Shown piece after piece: positions 34,201 through 44,860 of a DNA stretch of 64,000 nucleotides. Made by a program: the position numbers and the translations under genes. Position 1 is the stretch's first letter. Every line of letters begins with the position of its first letter. The stretch is taken from the NCBI RefSeq assembly GCF_021134715.1, contig NC_060028.1:6098501-6162500 (forward strand), in the 5' to 3' direction. Origin of the DNA: Daphnia pulex. Taxonomy: Eukaryota; Arthropoda; Branchiopoda; Diplostraca; Daphniidae. A model generated the notes under the pieces. That model saw only the letters and a list, made by a program, of their open reading frames with translations. It was not told the origin of the DNA and did not search any database.

Positions 34201-34864
34201 TCTTTTAAAGCTATAGGATCATATTATAGGCCTATCCTAAAATATTGTTTTGCGACATTTTTATCAATAATAATTAGGTATATCAATCCCAAAAATTACC
34301 CCGATTTCAAAATTATTTTTATTCGTCCTTGCCTATATAGGACGGTAAAAAAAAATTAAAAAAAACTTCCTTTCAACTTATACTTTGTCAATCGGGCTAA
34401 TGACACACTGACATTGGAGAAACGCATATAGGGCTTCCCGTCGGTTCTTTTGTAATTTTACTTACAGCTAGTTAAAAGCCATTGGGCAGTAAGCAACGAG
34501 GGTCCAACCAATTTTTGGGCTGAGCTGTTATTTGTAGACGGTTAGCAAAATTTATTCTCATGCAGATCGTCTTACAATCTACAGCAAGGCAACGTTTTTC
34601 TCTTTTAATAAGAATATCGATGTTTCATTTAAGTTTCAGTAGCCGCGCGTGATATGTGCGTACATACTATACTGTATATAGACGAAAGCTACCCCCCTAC
34701 CATTTCCAGCCATCGCTCTTAATCCCTGGACGGATCAACTTGGCTTTGCGCGCGGGCGGGTTGTGTTTTTCCTCGTTAAAAATCTGCTCCCAGCAGCCGC
34801 AGAATGGACCACCTGGACACTTTGGAAAGCACATCAATCTCCGTTCCGAATTGTCTTCCGTCGT

Positions 34865-34866
<2 letters not shown>
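31274..34866. other. Intergenic, no supported gene
   Basis: Minus-strand 31361-31918 is open in overlapping frames, but the product has no motif and the base composition resembles the surroundings. An A24 run at 32357-32380 follows AGCAACGGCAGCAGCT and could be a retroposed poly(A) tail. A GA-rich stretch lies at 32220-32270. Confidence 0.35.

Positions 34867-34901
<35 letters not shown>
34867..34901 (+). repeat. (TC)n microsatellite
   Basis: About 17 perfect TC units. Confidence 0.95.
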
Positions 34902-34904
<3 letters not shown>

Positions 34905-36549
34905 GTATACGTAAATACATTATGTTATGCTCTTTTTATGATATAGAACTCACATGAAGGCTGTACGGTATAGAACTTAATGTTGAGCATAAGTAAAACA
35001 TCGCCCATTCATATTTCGGAGGTTTTTTCTATGCTATGCAGACCAACCCTCAGACACAAACCCCCAATTTAATTTATGATTTCAGCTCATCTCCAATACT
35101 TGTAGGCGTGTCGTGCTATAACACTGTGTCCGACAAGAATCATAATGTGTTGAGATTCAAGGACAGTAGCAACAATGAGACGGGAAGCGGATGGCACTGC
35201 GAGATCCTTTTGTGTATATAGTCACACCCTCTGACACGCCTACTTGGACAGAATTTTGAACAAAAGAAAATAAAAACCACGAGATCCATTCAGCAATGTC
35301 GTTTATACCAACATTCTCTGCATAAAAACAAAGTCTTATATAATACTTTCAGTGTGGAATAGTGAGAGCGTCATCTATTTTAAACATTTAATAGATGATC
35401 TCGATTTTTGTTAAAATAGTGAAATGCTGATGTTGGTTGATAGGCCTATAACAAGTGAGGGGGAAAAATATTTTCTAGAAATAAAATCGGCCAGATGTTG
35501 AGCAGTGGATCGATTAGCATTTTAAATTTTCTGGAACCGTTCAGTTCAGGATCGCTGTAAGGAAGGAGAGTAGAGGGGACTCGATCAATTACATAACTCG
35601 GTCATTTTGAAGTCAGCTTGACAGATTATACTCACGCTTTTAAACGCAAACCGCACATTAGGGAATATACCACCAACATATGTACAAAAAAAAACCCCTC
35701 TCTTTAGCGCAGTTAAACAGAAACGTTTTTGTTTGCAATTTAGGGCTCCATATGGGGAAAAGTGAGCTCTCCACGGCTCTCCAATTCAATTCAAATGTAA
35801 ATTATATACTACGCGGTAGGCTACCGCAAACCCGAGGATGACCCAGGTTTTTTTTTTAAACACGCGATAGCTTCAATTTGTGATGATTAATTTGGATCGG
35901 CTACAGTATATCATTTGGAACACGACGAATATTTATGTTGATGGATCTCGGGTTCAGGAGGCGAAAGTAGCGACAGTGACTGGCTGTCTCTCTGGGAGGC
36001 TTTGAAAAAGCAATTACCTTTGGATCATTACTCTTTCCTTCCTTTTTCTTCTATCTCTCTTGTTGATCCTCTCTTTAAAAAAAACACAATAAATTAGGAA
36101 TAACGTACATTACGCATTTATTCTTTTAAACCTATATTGCGGGATATTCATTTTTGGGCACAAGTGTGACTAGCTCTGTGCAATCAATATTTGCTATATA
36201 AGAGTTGATTAGATAACTATACGATCATGTAGCGCACACTGGCAAATATGCAAAAATTTCACCATGTATGTAATATGATAGGCTATAGTAATGGTGATTG
36301 TGGAAAGCTTTATGAATTTTCCATTTGTTCCTTGCATTTTTTATAACGTTTAAAAGCTTACAATGAATGCGTCACGATAGACTAAAAATATACTACGGAA
36401 CGTCAATGAGCAATGGCCCCCTTTATTTTCATAAATACCAGTAAACTAGTATTTGGTGCTTCTTTTTAAGCATTCGTAGCAGTCGGGGCCATCTAGCGGT
36501 AGTTCTTTCTATCTCCACCAATAATAAAAAAATAATTGTCAGCTATCTG
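34902..36549. other. Intergenic, no supported gene
   Basis: AT-rich unique sequence without motif-bearing open frames. It ends at the left arm of the foldback element at 36550. Confidence 0.4.
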
Positions 36550-37844
36550 CATGGTATAGGATTCTATGGTACGCGTTCTTCCCAGAGCCGTCGACTGCCA
36601 AACCGGACCGAAAACTGGAATCGTCAACTATCGGCAACTCTGGCCGGGTGCGTAACTAGAGGGCCCATTTTAACATGGAGTCTTATGGGACTACCTCTTT
36701 TGAAGCCCTGCATATCTGTGTTTGAATTTTTTTTTCAATTTGTAACATTTTTTATTGTATGTAGAATAAATTTATATACAAAGTTCATGTAATTTATTTT
36801 TAGTTAAGAATGTCGAAGTATTTTTTAAAAAATAAAGAAAGTGGCGAAATCGCCGTCGCCAACAAAAAAGGGGGGTGGACTTTCTTTTCTTTTTGGCGCG
36901 CAGTGCCTGATTCTGGGACGCGCGATGCCCCAGGCACCAAGCGCCAAAATGACAAGGAAGTCCACCCCCTTTTTTCTTGGCGGCGGCGATTTCGCCACTT
37001 TCTTTATTTTTAAAAAAATACTTCGACATTTTTTTCTTAAAATTAATTACATGAACTTTGTATTAAAAATTATTCTACACATAATAAAAAATGTAACAAG
37101 TTAAAAACTTTTTTTTAACGCAAAAATTTAGGGCCTCAAAGGGGGTAGTCCCATGAGACTCCATGTTAAAATGGGCCCTCTAGTTACACACCCGGCCAGA
37201 GTTGCCGATAGTTGAAGATTCCAGTTTTCGGTCCATTTGCGCCTAGGGCTGTGGCCCGGGCGATGAAAACCCGGGCCACCGCCCGGGCTGAACGAAAAAA
37301 AACCCAACCCGACTCGACCCACCGAGGCATTTTTTTTAACGGGGCGGGCGACGGGTTGAACCCCCGGGTCCGCGGGCCAACCCGAGTGGTGGCGCCATCT
37401 AGTAGTCACATAGAGAAGCTCGTTATTCTCTATGCCTGCGGCCTCAAAATATTGCCGCCAAATGCTCTACGATAATTTCGTAGCATGAAAAGTAGGATAA
37501 GTGGTAGAAAAGGGCGTTCAGGGGTGTTCAGAAGACAGAATTGACGTGTCACTGTTGGAAGAAGAAGATAATTAAGAAATTTAGGGAATTTTTTTAAGTC
37601 TGTAAAAAAAAAGTTTGTTTGACCCGATTTTTTACCCGGGCCGTTACCGGACCGGTAAAAATTTTTTGACCCATGGGTTGGCCCGGGCCAAACCCGTTCA
37701 CTCAGTTGGCCCAACCCGCTACGACCCGCGGAAGAAGAAAAACCCGTCTAAAAAACCCATAAAAAAAACCCCGCTAAAAACGTCCCGGGCCAAAGCCCTA
37801 TTTGCGCCCTCTCATCTACGCGTACCATGCAATCCTATACCATG
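36550..37844. mobile_element. Foldback (palindromic) transposon, interrupted by a hAT MITE
   Basis: The left arm from 36550 (CATGGTATAGGATT, then ATGGTACGCGT, CGAAAACTGGAAT, GAGGGCCCATTTTAAC) recurs inverted at 37141-37235 and 37801-37844. The inner arms mirror each other around about 36925: GTCGAAGTATTTTT, AAAGAAAGTGGCGAAATCGC and GGGGGTGGACTT on one side, with their complements at 36958-37030. Without the 557-bp insertion and its duplication, the element is about 730 bp and almost entirely stem. The mirrored open frames in it are products of the palindrome, not genes. I found no target duplication at the outer ends. Confidence 0.85.
37244..37800. mobile_element. hAT-type MITE, 557 bp, perfect 8-bp target duplication
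   Basis: The ends are TAGGGCTGTGGCCCGGG and the complement of TAGGGCTTTGGCCCGGG. They are flanked by TTTGCGCC at 37236-37243 and again at 37801-37808. Eight-base duplications and TAGGG/CAGGG-type termini are the hAT hallmark. The interior has GC-rich repeats of the GGCCCGGG type in both orientations and no transposase. It splits the right arm of the foldback element, so it is the younger of the two insertions. Confidence 0.93.
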
Positions 37845-38160
37845 CTATCTGCTTCTGCGTTAGCAAAGTACCCGAAGGGATTTTTTAGTTTTTTCATGTT
37901 AAGGTCGTTTAAAAAACAACGTAAAAAAAGATGTATAATAATATATAAAATATAAACGTATAAGGTGTAGATACACCTTATTGTACACCTTATTTTTGTT
38001 TTGAACTTACCTATTTAATTTACTTCCATCTCTAATTTAAGTGCTTCAGCACTTAGGAAAGCTTTTTGGGAAAAAGTGAACATATATACAGTACCTACCG
38101 AAAGTCTTTGGAAGCCCGAGAGGACCTTATGCAGAAACGCTGTTTTTGCAGTCCTCTCAG
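37845..38160. other. Spacer with one Tc1-like terminal repeat
   Basis: After TA at 38087-38088, CAGTACCTACCGAAAGTC begins at 38089 and is followed by GAGAGGACCTTATGC. The segment AAAGTCTTTGGAA(G/T)GCCGAGAGGACC recurs at 41369-41398 in the same orientation, and the end recurs inverted at 52539-52549. It is probably a remnant of a further element into which the next nest was inserted. Confidence 0.5.
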
Positions 38161-39261
38161 TAGGGGAGACCGGGGCTATGTGGGACTAGGGGCTAAAATG
38201 TACAGGGAAAATTAAATATGAACGATTTGTCTAAAAATTATGAAATAAATAAATCGTATGTTAAATTATGTTATGTTAATCTTGTAAACTTTTTTTCCTG
38301 AAATTTCGATGAGTTTGTCGAGTTTTATGGGAAAAACCAAAAAATCGGAATCGGAAAAAAATTTCTGACGTTTAGTTTTTCATTTTTGTAATACTTTTAT
38401 TTATATTTTTATAAAACCCAGATGGCTGTTTGATAGGTTTTTTTTCCTAGTTTAAGATGGTATTTAATTTTTAGAAGAAATGTGTTCCTAAGTATGTCAA
38501 AATTAACTTTTTTATGTTGTTTGGGTTCGGGTTAAACGGAACATGGAAAACGGGGTAAAACAGGTATTGCCAGATCAATGTTAATTCCAAAAAACGCCCC
38601 CTGGCGACAAAATAAAGGAAAACTGATCGAAAAATACTTTTTTGATATTATCTCCACTTCTACTTTGTGAAATAAATAAAAATTCAGCACTTCTGAAAGG
38701 GAAATGAATTTCCTTTTCACCAGTGCATTATTTAATAAATATAATTCAGTCGTTGCAGAGAAAAACGATGTTCAATTTTACCCCTGGCTCTGTTCCGTTT
38801 AACCCTAAACTTTTTATTTTTCGGCATTTTTGCATTTCATCCCATAACTATACAAATATTCAATGGAAAAAATAGAAAAAATTACCAAATGTAAATGAAT
38901 GCCAGGGAATCACCCCTGTGTTTTTATTTTTTCATAATTCTCATTTTTTTATAAATGGCAGCGTAAAGAAAAAAAATGTCCCACATCCCAAGTAGAACAA
39001 AATATCTTGCGGATATCTTCTAGATATATTTACATCTACTGTAAAGATAACTAATGATATCTTTGTACAAGCTATACAGTTGCCAAATGTCATCTCTCCA
39101 AGATCTTGCCCAAGACATCTTAAATAAATTAATATATTAATAAAGTATTTTTCGCTTCTTCACACCTTCCTAATATTCCTCATTCTCTGTATACTTCGAT
39201 TTTCTATCGTATTAGACGATATTGCACACATTTTAAGGCATTTGCCATATATAGAAGCTCT

Positions 39262-39331
39262 GCATTTCTCGGGATTTGAACCCGGATTGTCTGAGTGGCA
39301 ATCACGTGCGATACCAGCACGCCACTACTGA
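39262..39331 (-). ncRNA. tRNA-like sequence, probable SINE head
   Basis: Read on the minus strand it has a good Pol III B box (GGTTCAAATCC within CCGGGTTCAAATCCCG, a perfect T-arm stem) and an A-box-like TGGCGTGCTGGTA. Flanking bases do not form an acceptor stem, the A box is one base short, and no CCA-compatible end exists, so a functional tRNA is unlikely. A tRNA-derived SINE inside the level-2 transposon fits best. No tail is clearly visible. Confidence 0.6.
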
Positions 39332-40173
39332 ATTATATAAAATATAATTCAGTTTTATTAGAGTAGTTTGTTACCTTGTTGATTGATGAGATAGCGCGTA
39401 AACCATATCACACTGTGTAAGGTCAACGTGCACGTACAAATTTTGCGAGTTTTTTTTCATATATAGATAATAGATTAACTTGAGTAAATATGTTAGAATA
39501 AGAAAATAAAGGGGGGCAACGACATGGAGCACCCCTGGCGGGTACAAACGGAAAATAAAATGTTGGGAAGAAGAAGCAAACCGCACAAAAACATGCTGGG
39601 GAAAGAAAAATGTATAAATTTAACATACAAAATATTCTACTGTAACAACGAATCGAAACTTCAACGGAAAAATTCGCCTAAAAAAGAATGATAAATATTC
39701 GTCCCTTCAGCTATTCTGACTCATCTATAAAAATGTAGAAATTAGATTTTGAGATCAACAACTTTCAAAGAATTTGGTTAAAATATCTTGCCAAAAATCT
39801 CAAACTTGTCTAACAAGTTTTGGGGAGCATTCTAGGCTCTCAAGTGCAAAAGTAACTACCATAACTAGTAATGTAATCAGGTCTTAATTAAAGATAAAAT
39901 ATGCCGGTTAAACGTAAAGCGCACTTACGTAACACATAAATAGCATTTTCGCTCGTGGATTTTTCAATACCTACGTACATATAAAAATAACCTAACCTTA
40001 TATTTTTGTTTTATTTAATTACAGTATCGTGTGAAATGAAAATGAAAGAAAAAGGGGCGCTTCTTTTTGACGGAAAGAGTCTTCCCTAGTAGAAAAATAT
40101 ATCTCTAAAAAGATGTAAATCCAAGTTATCTACAAAATATCTCTAAGATAGAATCGCATGTATCTCTTGGATA

Positions 40174-41113
40174 CAGTGGGTACCGAAAGTATCCGTACGG
40201 CTGAGAGGATCAGTAGGGAAAACGCGTTTTTCAAAACGCTCCCAAAAATAGAATTCTCGGTGGAATTCAATAAAATTTTTTTCAAAGGTTAACATTAAGG
40301 CGGGGTATCATGTGATTTTTTTTGGGAATTTTTCAACAACACGATAGGTGGTTTTTATCGCGTTGCGTAAGTATCCGTACGGCCGAGAGGCCCAGTAGGG
40401 AATGGGCTTACTTTGGAGGCCTGTTATTCAGTAACTACGTAATATTATAGGGTGGGAAATTTCTTAAAAAAAAGAGCTGCATTAGCTCTATCTGTGGTCA
40501 TAAGATCACATTTTTTAAGTTTCATTTATAGTAATGAAATCAAAAATGAAAACACGAATTATAAGTTTTCCGTTTTCTTCCCCTCGATTCCCCATCACCA
40601 GTGTTGCCATATCCCAAAATCTCCCTCTTCCCTTGGACGGAAGAGGGAGAAAGAGAAAGGGTAAATATTTTTTGATATGGCAACACTGGTGATGGGGAAT
40701 CGAGGGGAAGAAAACGGAAAACTTATAATTCGTGTTTTCATTTTTGATTTCATTACTATAAATGAAACTTAAAAAATGTGATCTTATGACCACAGATAGA
40801 GCTAATGCAGCTCTTTTTTTTTAAGAAATTTCCCACCCTATAATATTACGTAGTTACTGAATAACAGGCCTCCAAAGTAAGCCCATTCCCTACTGGGCCT
40901 CTCGGCCGTACGGATACTTACGCAACGCGATAAAAACCACCTATCGCGTTGTTGAAAAATTCCCAAAAAAATCACATGATACCCCGCCTTAATGTTAACC
41001 TTTGAAAAAATTTTTATTGAATTCCACCGAGAATTCTATTTTTGGGAGCGTTTTGAAAAACGTGTTTTCCCTACTGATCCTCTCAGCCGTACGGATACTT
41101 TCGGTACCCACTG
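40174..41113. mobile_element. Tc1/mariner-type hairpin element, 940 bp, near-perfect palindrome
   Basis: The ends are CAGTGGGTACCGAAAGTATC and its complement, with TA on both sides (40172-40173 and 41114-41115). The arms (about 440 bp each, loop around 40620-40670) show only a few differences, so the palindrome is very young or kept uniform by conversion. A second, internal end-like block (AAGTATCCGTACGGCCGAGA at 40370-40389) lies in both arms. The two similar open frames here are mirror images and encode nothing recognisable. A transcript from either strand would fold into one long double-stranded RNA. Confidence 0.92.
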
Positions 41114-41245
41114 TATATAGTTTGATTTATCTTAACGGTATCTTGTAGATATCTTAGAAATGTAAAACAGCAGATAGACATGTTGATATCTTTAAGATAT
41201 CTACAAGATAACTGGTTCTACTTGCGATAGCCCCGGTCTCCCCTA

Positions 41246-42272
41246 CTACAGTTTTTAACCAAATGCTTTCAAATTTGGTATGTACATAGCAAGAGGTAGT
41301 GAGAACACCTTTGATTTTTTTTCATATTTTTGTTTACATTTCCTGAAGTACTTTTAGCCGGTTCTAAAAGTCTTTGGAATGCCGAGAGGACCTTATGCAA
41401 ATTATACCACTTTTGCCTTTTTTTGCAGTTGAACGACTAGGGCTAGGGAAACGCGACTTTTTTTTTTAAAAATCGGCCTGCTTTAGCTTTATATCAGGTC
41501 TTATTTTCAATTTTTTTTCTTTTATATTATCTCAGTTGAATTTTAAGTTGAAAAACGAAAAAGGTTATGTTAGGTTAGGTTAAGTTAGGTTTTTTAGTAA
41601 GTTATAACCTGCTGTTTTTTGCAGGTTTCTATTTTAGTAAGATATGTAACCTACAGTTATAACAAGTTTGATATAATGTTTTAGAACGTTTAAACTTGTT
41701 AAAAATGAAGGTTTTAAAATTGATAACAGCATTTTGGTATTTGGTTGTGCAACCCCAATAATATTTGTCTGGAACGTTTTCTGAACCGAATTAAAAATTT
41801 TTTCTATGATCCTGAACTATATAACAAATAAAATTCTATTTATCAATGCAAACTGTTTTTGTTTATTTTATACTTGAATGGAACAAGGTGGCAAAAACAG
41901 AACAGCATGTATAACAACTTTTGACTGATGGTGTCAGTATCATATTACGAAAAATGCTTGCGGTACCACATGATTTTAATTGTTCAGTGATCTTTTCAAT
42001 AACTTTTCCTCCTCGACAGAAGGACAGATTCGACCTCCTTACACCATTTTAGATCAAATACAGCCAATAAACTTATTCAGCCATCGTTAGATTCTTGGGC
42101 GCTGACAAAGGGGGCCTTCCTAGCAATAACGTGAAACGAACTGTCATACTTCAATAGAAAAGGAGCTGAAAGATCTATTTCTTGTATTGCTGTTGCAATA
42201 TCCACAGAATCCTATCAATTAATACCAACAGCATTATGTTAAACGTTACACAACAAGAAAACACTCTTATCA
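41246..42272. other. Repeat-derived spacer, no supported gene
   Basis: It includes a second copy of the AAAGTCTTTGGAATGCCGAG block (41369-41388), GGACCTTATGC, and a short TTAGGTTAGGTTAAG cluster (41570-41592). The remainder is AT-rich. Confidence 0.4.
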
Positions 42273-43100
42273 TTAAAATTTTATATCTCTCTGGCTCTCT
42301 GGCTCTCTGCAATCAATGAAATATTGACGAATGTTCTTCCTACGTCTTCCAGCTAAAATTAATTGTGGGAGCAACAGCAACTCCAGTGATGTGAGGACTT
42401 TGTTCTGAAATTGAAAACCGTTAATAATGAAGATAATTTGCAATAAATTTGCTACTATAATTACCAAAGTCTGATAGATCCATAATAAGAAAGGATGGAT
42501 TTAACTTGTTAGGAGTGAAGTTTTGGGTAACGTTACAATTTTCAGAAGAACAAGCTCAACAGACTGACTGAAAAAAATTGGTATAGAGTGTAGGCTGCTC
42601 GTACAAATTTCTTGTCTGGAATGGCACTTGTAAGTATTAGTATTACGTTGCAATCCTTTCTGGTTGACTTCCCTGTGAAATAAGGCAACACAATATGAGA
42701 ATAAATTAACAATACAATAATACATGTGGTAAGATAACATTACTTTTTGATGATTGAACAGTAATACTATTGGCATTGTGCTGTTCTGGGACTCGTATCC
42801 CAAAACTCTTTTATCCAACCCATTTTGTACCATTAACCCATCACACATTATGTTATCACCACAACTTTCCCCAACAGGATTCACCAAATCTACTTCAAAA
42901 TGCAATTATATGTAAATAAATTTTTATAACAGTTCACACAACAGTATACTTACAGCACAGATCGTTCTCTTGATATGAATCACTTTGGGCAAGCCCTTGA
43001 GGCCCATTCAACTGCACAATAATATTATATAAAAAATGTATAAGAGAATTTAACATTTTTGTTATTACCAGTTTGGTTTAACATGCATGGCTAGGAAAAA
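42273..43100 (-). CDS. Possible spliced gene of unknown function
   Basis: On the minus strand there are exon-like blocks with GT-AG edges. 43013 down to 42952 reads LNGPQGLAQSDSYQENDL. 42892 down to 42744 reads DLVNPVGESCGDNIM, then QNGLDKRVLGYESQ and LLFNHQK before GTAATG; a 68-bp AT-rich gap with a TTTCACAG acceptor follows. 42675 down leads to CNVILILTSAIPDKKFVRAA in one phase. A last block after TTTCAG at 42404 ends in a stop at 42273 after ESQRDIKF. The phases of the later joins are not all consistent. I do not recognise any domain. It could be a host gene fragment or a gene carried by a mobile element. Confidence 0.25.
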
Positions 43101-44233
43101 AGGAAATACCATATTCTTGGATATCAATGTCACCCACCGATTTTGACTTTGCCACTTAAACTAAAAAAATTACCCTGTGCTTCTGGCCTTTTTCATAGCC
43201 ATCAAGTCATTAGAACAGACCTTTGATTGAGTCAATTTTGTAAACCGTATTCAACCACGACCAGTGAAAGTTGAGATCTCGCGGGCAACTTCCAGTAAAG
43301 ATGTCAAACGATTAAGTTCAAGGAAACTGAAGAGCATGGTAAAAACTACTCAAAAATCTTCTCGGTCTAAGCCACCAAACAGGACAAACTTGGACTCTTC
43401 ATGAAAACATCGACGTCTGCTTTAAGCTTATTATAAAAAATAATAAGAAAATAAAGCGAAAACATCTCCAAAAGGGGAATCGTTTTCGTCTCTGTCTACG
43501 GACCCAGGAGCATAGACATTTCCTTCAGTGCAGTTTTCATGTGCTCTTAACCACGAATAAAATCCAATAAGAAAACTAACGATATCCAAAGCGAAATTTT
43601 TGTTTACGAAGTTGCTATATTCAAACTTTAATATTACAAAAAAATACAAGAAGCTGTAACTAACTTTGTCGATGCAAGTGGTTTCTGAGCAGATAATAGC
43701 GGCTACTACCAAAGAGCGGAACTTACCTGAAGTTCGGATACCACTATATCTTAAGGATACATATTGGAACCTACCCTGAATATGCCTGGCGCCATCAAAA
43801 GAAGAGCAAGTTTGATTTCTACCTCCAAAAATACTTTCTCTTGCAAAGAAGGTCAGTGATTGGTGTTCAAGATCACACGGTAGTGCGAACAGCTTCCAGA
43901 AATAAGTCCAGCTGATGGAAAACACGTCTACTGGGGCTCGGATGATTTGGCGTACAAAAAGGGTTGGGAAATCGGATTTTAGAGGCCTTGTCCCCTGGAC
44001 CAAATTTGATATCTGGAGCAATCTGTTGATTACTTAATTATTTATTGCAGAACTCTTTTTTATCTTAGTGATTTCTCCAGCCTCCCTTACGCTTACGTAT
44101 TCTCCCTCTCATAGAATGTTTACATTGCAAAATTGTTTGGGTCAATGTAACCGCGGCTTTTGGGGTAATAGTGAAATGCAATAAAGACGAAAAACAGAAG
44201 AAAATGATCATGTTCAATGTTAGATCTATAACC
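43101..44233. other. Duplicated upstream flank of DUF4789-type copy A
   Basis: A 196-codon minus-strand frame (43431-44021) has no recognisable motif, and I do not call it. CCTGGCGCCATCA with CTACCTCCAAAAATA (43783-43832) matches 46432-46483. This marks the left part of a tandem segmental duplication that includes the two secreted-protein genes downstream. Confidence 0.4.
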
Positions 44234-44299
44234 GAATAACGTTTCACAAAACACTTCTGGCTTCTTTTAACGAATCGAAAGATCCTCGCGAAAGTTATT

Positions 44300-44414
44300 C
44301 ACATTGGAAAACAATTCCTCAGTGTGTGAGCAGCGTCTGGAAACGGCAAAAGTATCGGCCAATATTGCATCACCTTATATCTCTTATATACCTTTATTCA
44401 AGGAATAGCCACAA
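44300..44414 (+). promoter_or_regulatory. Probable noncoding first exon of copy A (and promoter side)
   Basis: GGAATAGCCACAAG/GTAAGTTTCAAAA at about 44401-44425 corresponds to GGAACAGCCCCAAG/GTAAGTTTCCAAAA at about 47605-47630 upstream of copy B. Both carry a perfect AAG/GTAAGT donor and lie at the same distance order before a conserved TTTTAG acceptor next to the start codon. A spliced 5'UTR shared by both copies is the simplest reading. The transcription start is not identified. Confidence 0.5.
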
Positions 44415-44598
44415 GGTAAGTTTCAAAAACTTATGTGAATAATGGGAAAACTTCGCAACGTCGCATCTTTTTACGTGGTATATCTGCAATTCTCCATATT
44501 CGGTCAACAGAAAGACTTGCTGAGTCTCACCTTGAAAGAAGAGTCACATGGCGCTTTAGAATTTTAGTGTTAAAATTGACTTCACGAGCACCAGAATT

Positions 44599-44732
44599 CA
44601 TTGTTCATAAGAAAAGTGTACGAATGGAAGGAAAGTTAAGGAAGAGAAGAATAGTGGGGAAGAAAGGGGTCGGTTCCTCTTTTTTCACTCTCCCTTTGTC
44701 TTTCCATTCGTATACTTTTCTTATGGACAATG
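44599..44732. mobile_element. Small foldback MITE in the 5' intron of copy A
   Basis: The left arm CATTGTTCATAAGAAAAGTG and continuation ACGAATGGAAGGAAAG (44599-44634) is repeated inverted at 44698-44732. The stem is about 35 bp with a 60-bp loop. The sequence just left of it (44539-44598: acceptor TTTTAG, TGTTAAAATTGACTT, AGCACCAGA) is repeated right of it at 44795-44855, so the element sits between two copies of the original acceptor region. Confidence 0.75.
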
Positions 44733-44860
44733 TAAATGCTTTCCATTTATGGCTGCACGCGTCTTTTTTGGCCTTCAGCATATAATCTTAAAAGGAGGCC
44801 ACATGATTTAAAGTGTTTTAGTGTTCAAATCGACTTGGCTAGCACCAGACTTCTCTCGTC

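Larger units (their letters stand above)
38987..41226. mobile_element. Nested transposon level 2, CAAGTAGAAC-ended element
   Basis: The left end is CCCAAGTAGAAC and the right end GTTCTACTTGCG, flanked by AT (38985-38986 and 41227-41228). Subterminal inverted AAGATATCT-type repeats occur near both ends (39000-39110 and 41140-41220) and also beside the inner element at 40100-40170. The element is about 1.3 kb without the level-3 insertion. It carries a tRNA-like segment and an AT-rich interior, with no transposase frame. Rich GATATC palindromes are its most obvious trait. Confidence 0.78.
38163..41245. mobile_element. Nested transposon level 1, GGGGAGACC-ended element
   Basis: The left end is GGGGAGACCGGGGCTATGTG (38163) and the right end is its complement, ending at about 41245 (GATAGCCCCGGTCTCCCC); TA flanks both sides. 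The right terminal repeat is split: GTCCCACAT lies at 38979-38986 and the rest at 41227-41245. Removing the inner element restores a terminal repeat matching the left end. About 840 bp of this element remain. No coding frame is visible. Confidence 0.8.

Noticed and set aside
36772..37104. Overlapping, mutually similar open frames on both strands
   Set aside because: Produced by the centre of the foldback element's palindrome.
39262..39331. Functional tRNA gene
   Set aside because: No pairing acceptor stem and an abnormal A-box spacing, so kept only as a tRNA-derived SINE-like sequence.
40452..40793. Two similar open frames on opposite strands
   Set aside because: Identical sequence read from the two arms of the palindromic transposon; not genes.
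43431..44021. 196-codon minus-strand frame
   Set aside because: No motif, and part of it lies in the duplicated flank, whose other copy (46430 onwards) is not open in that frame.
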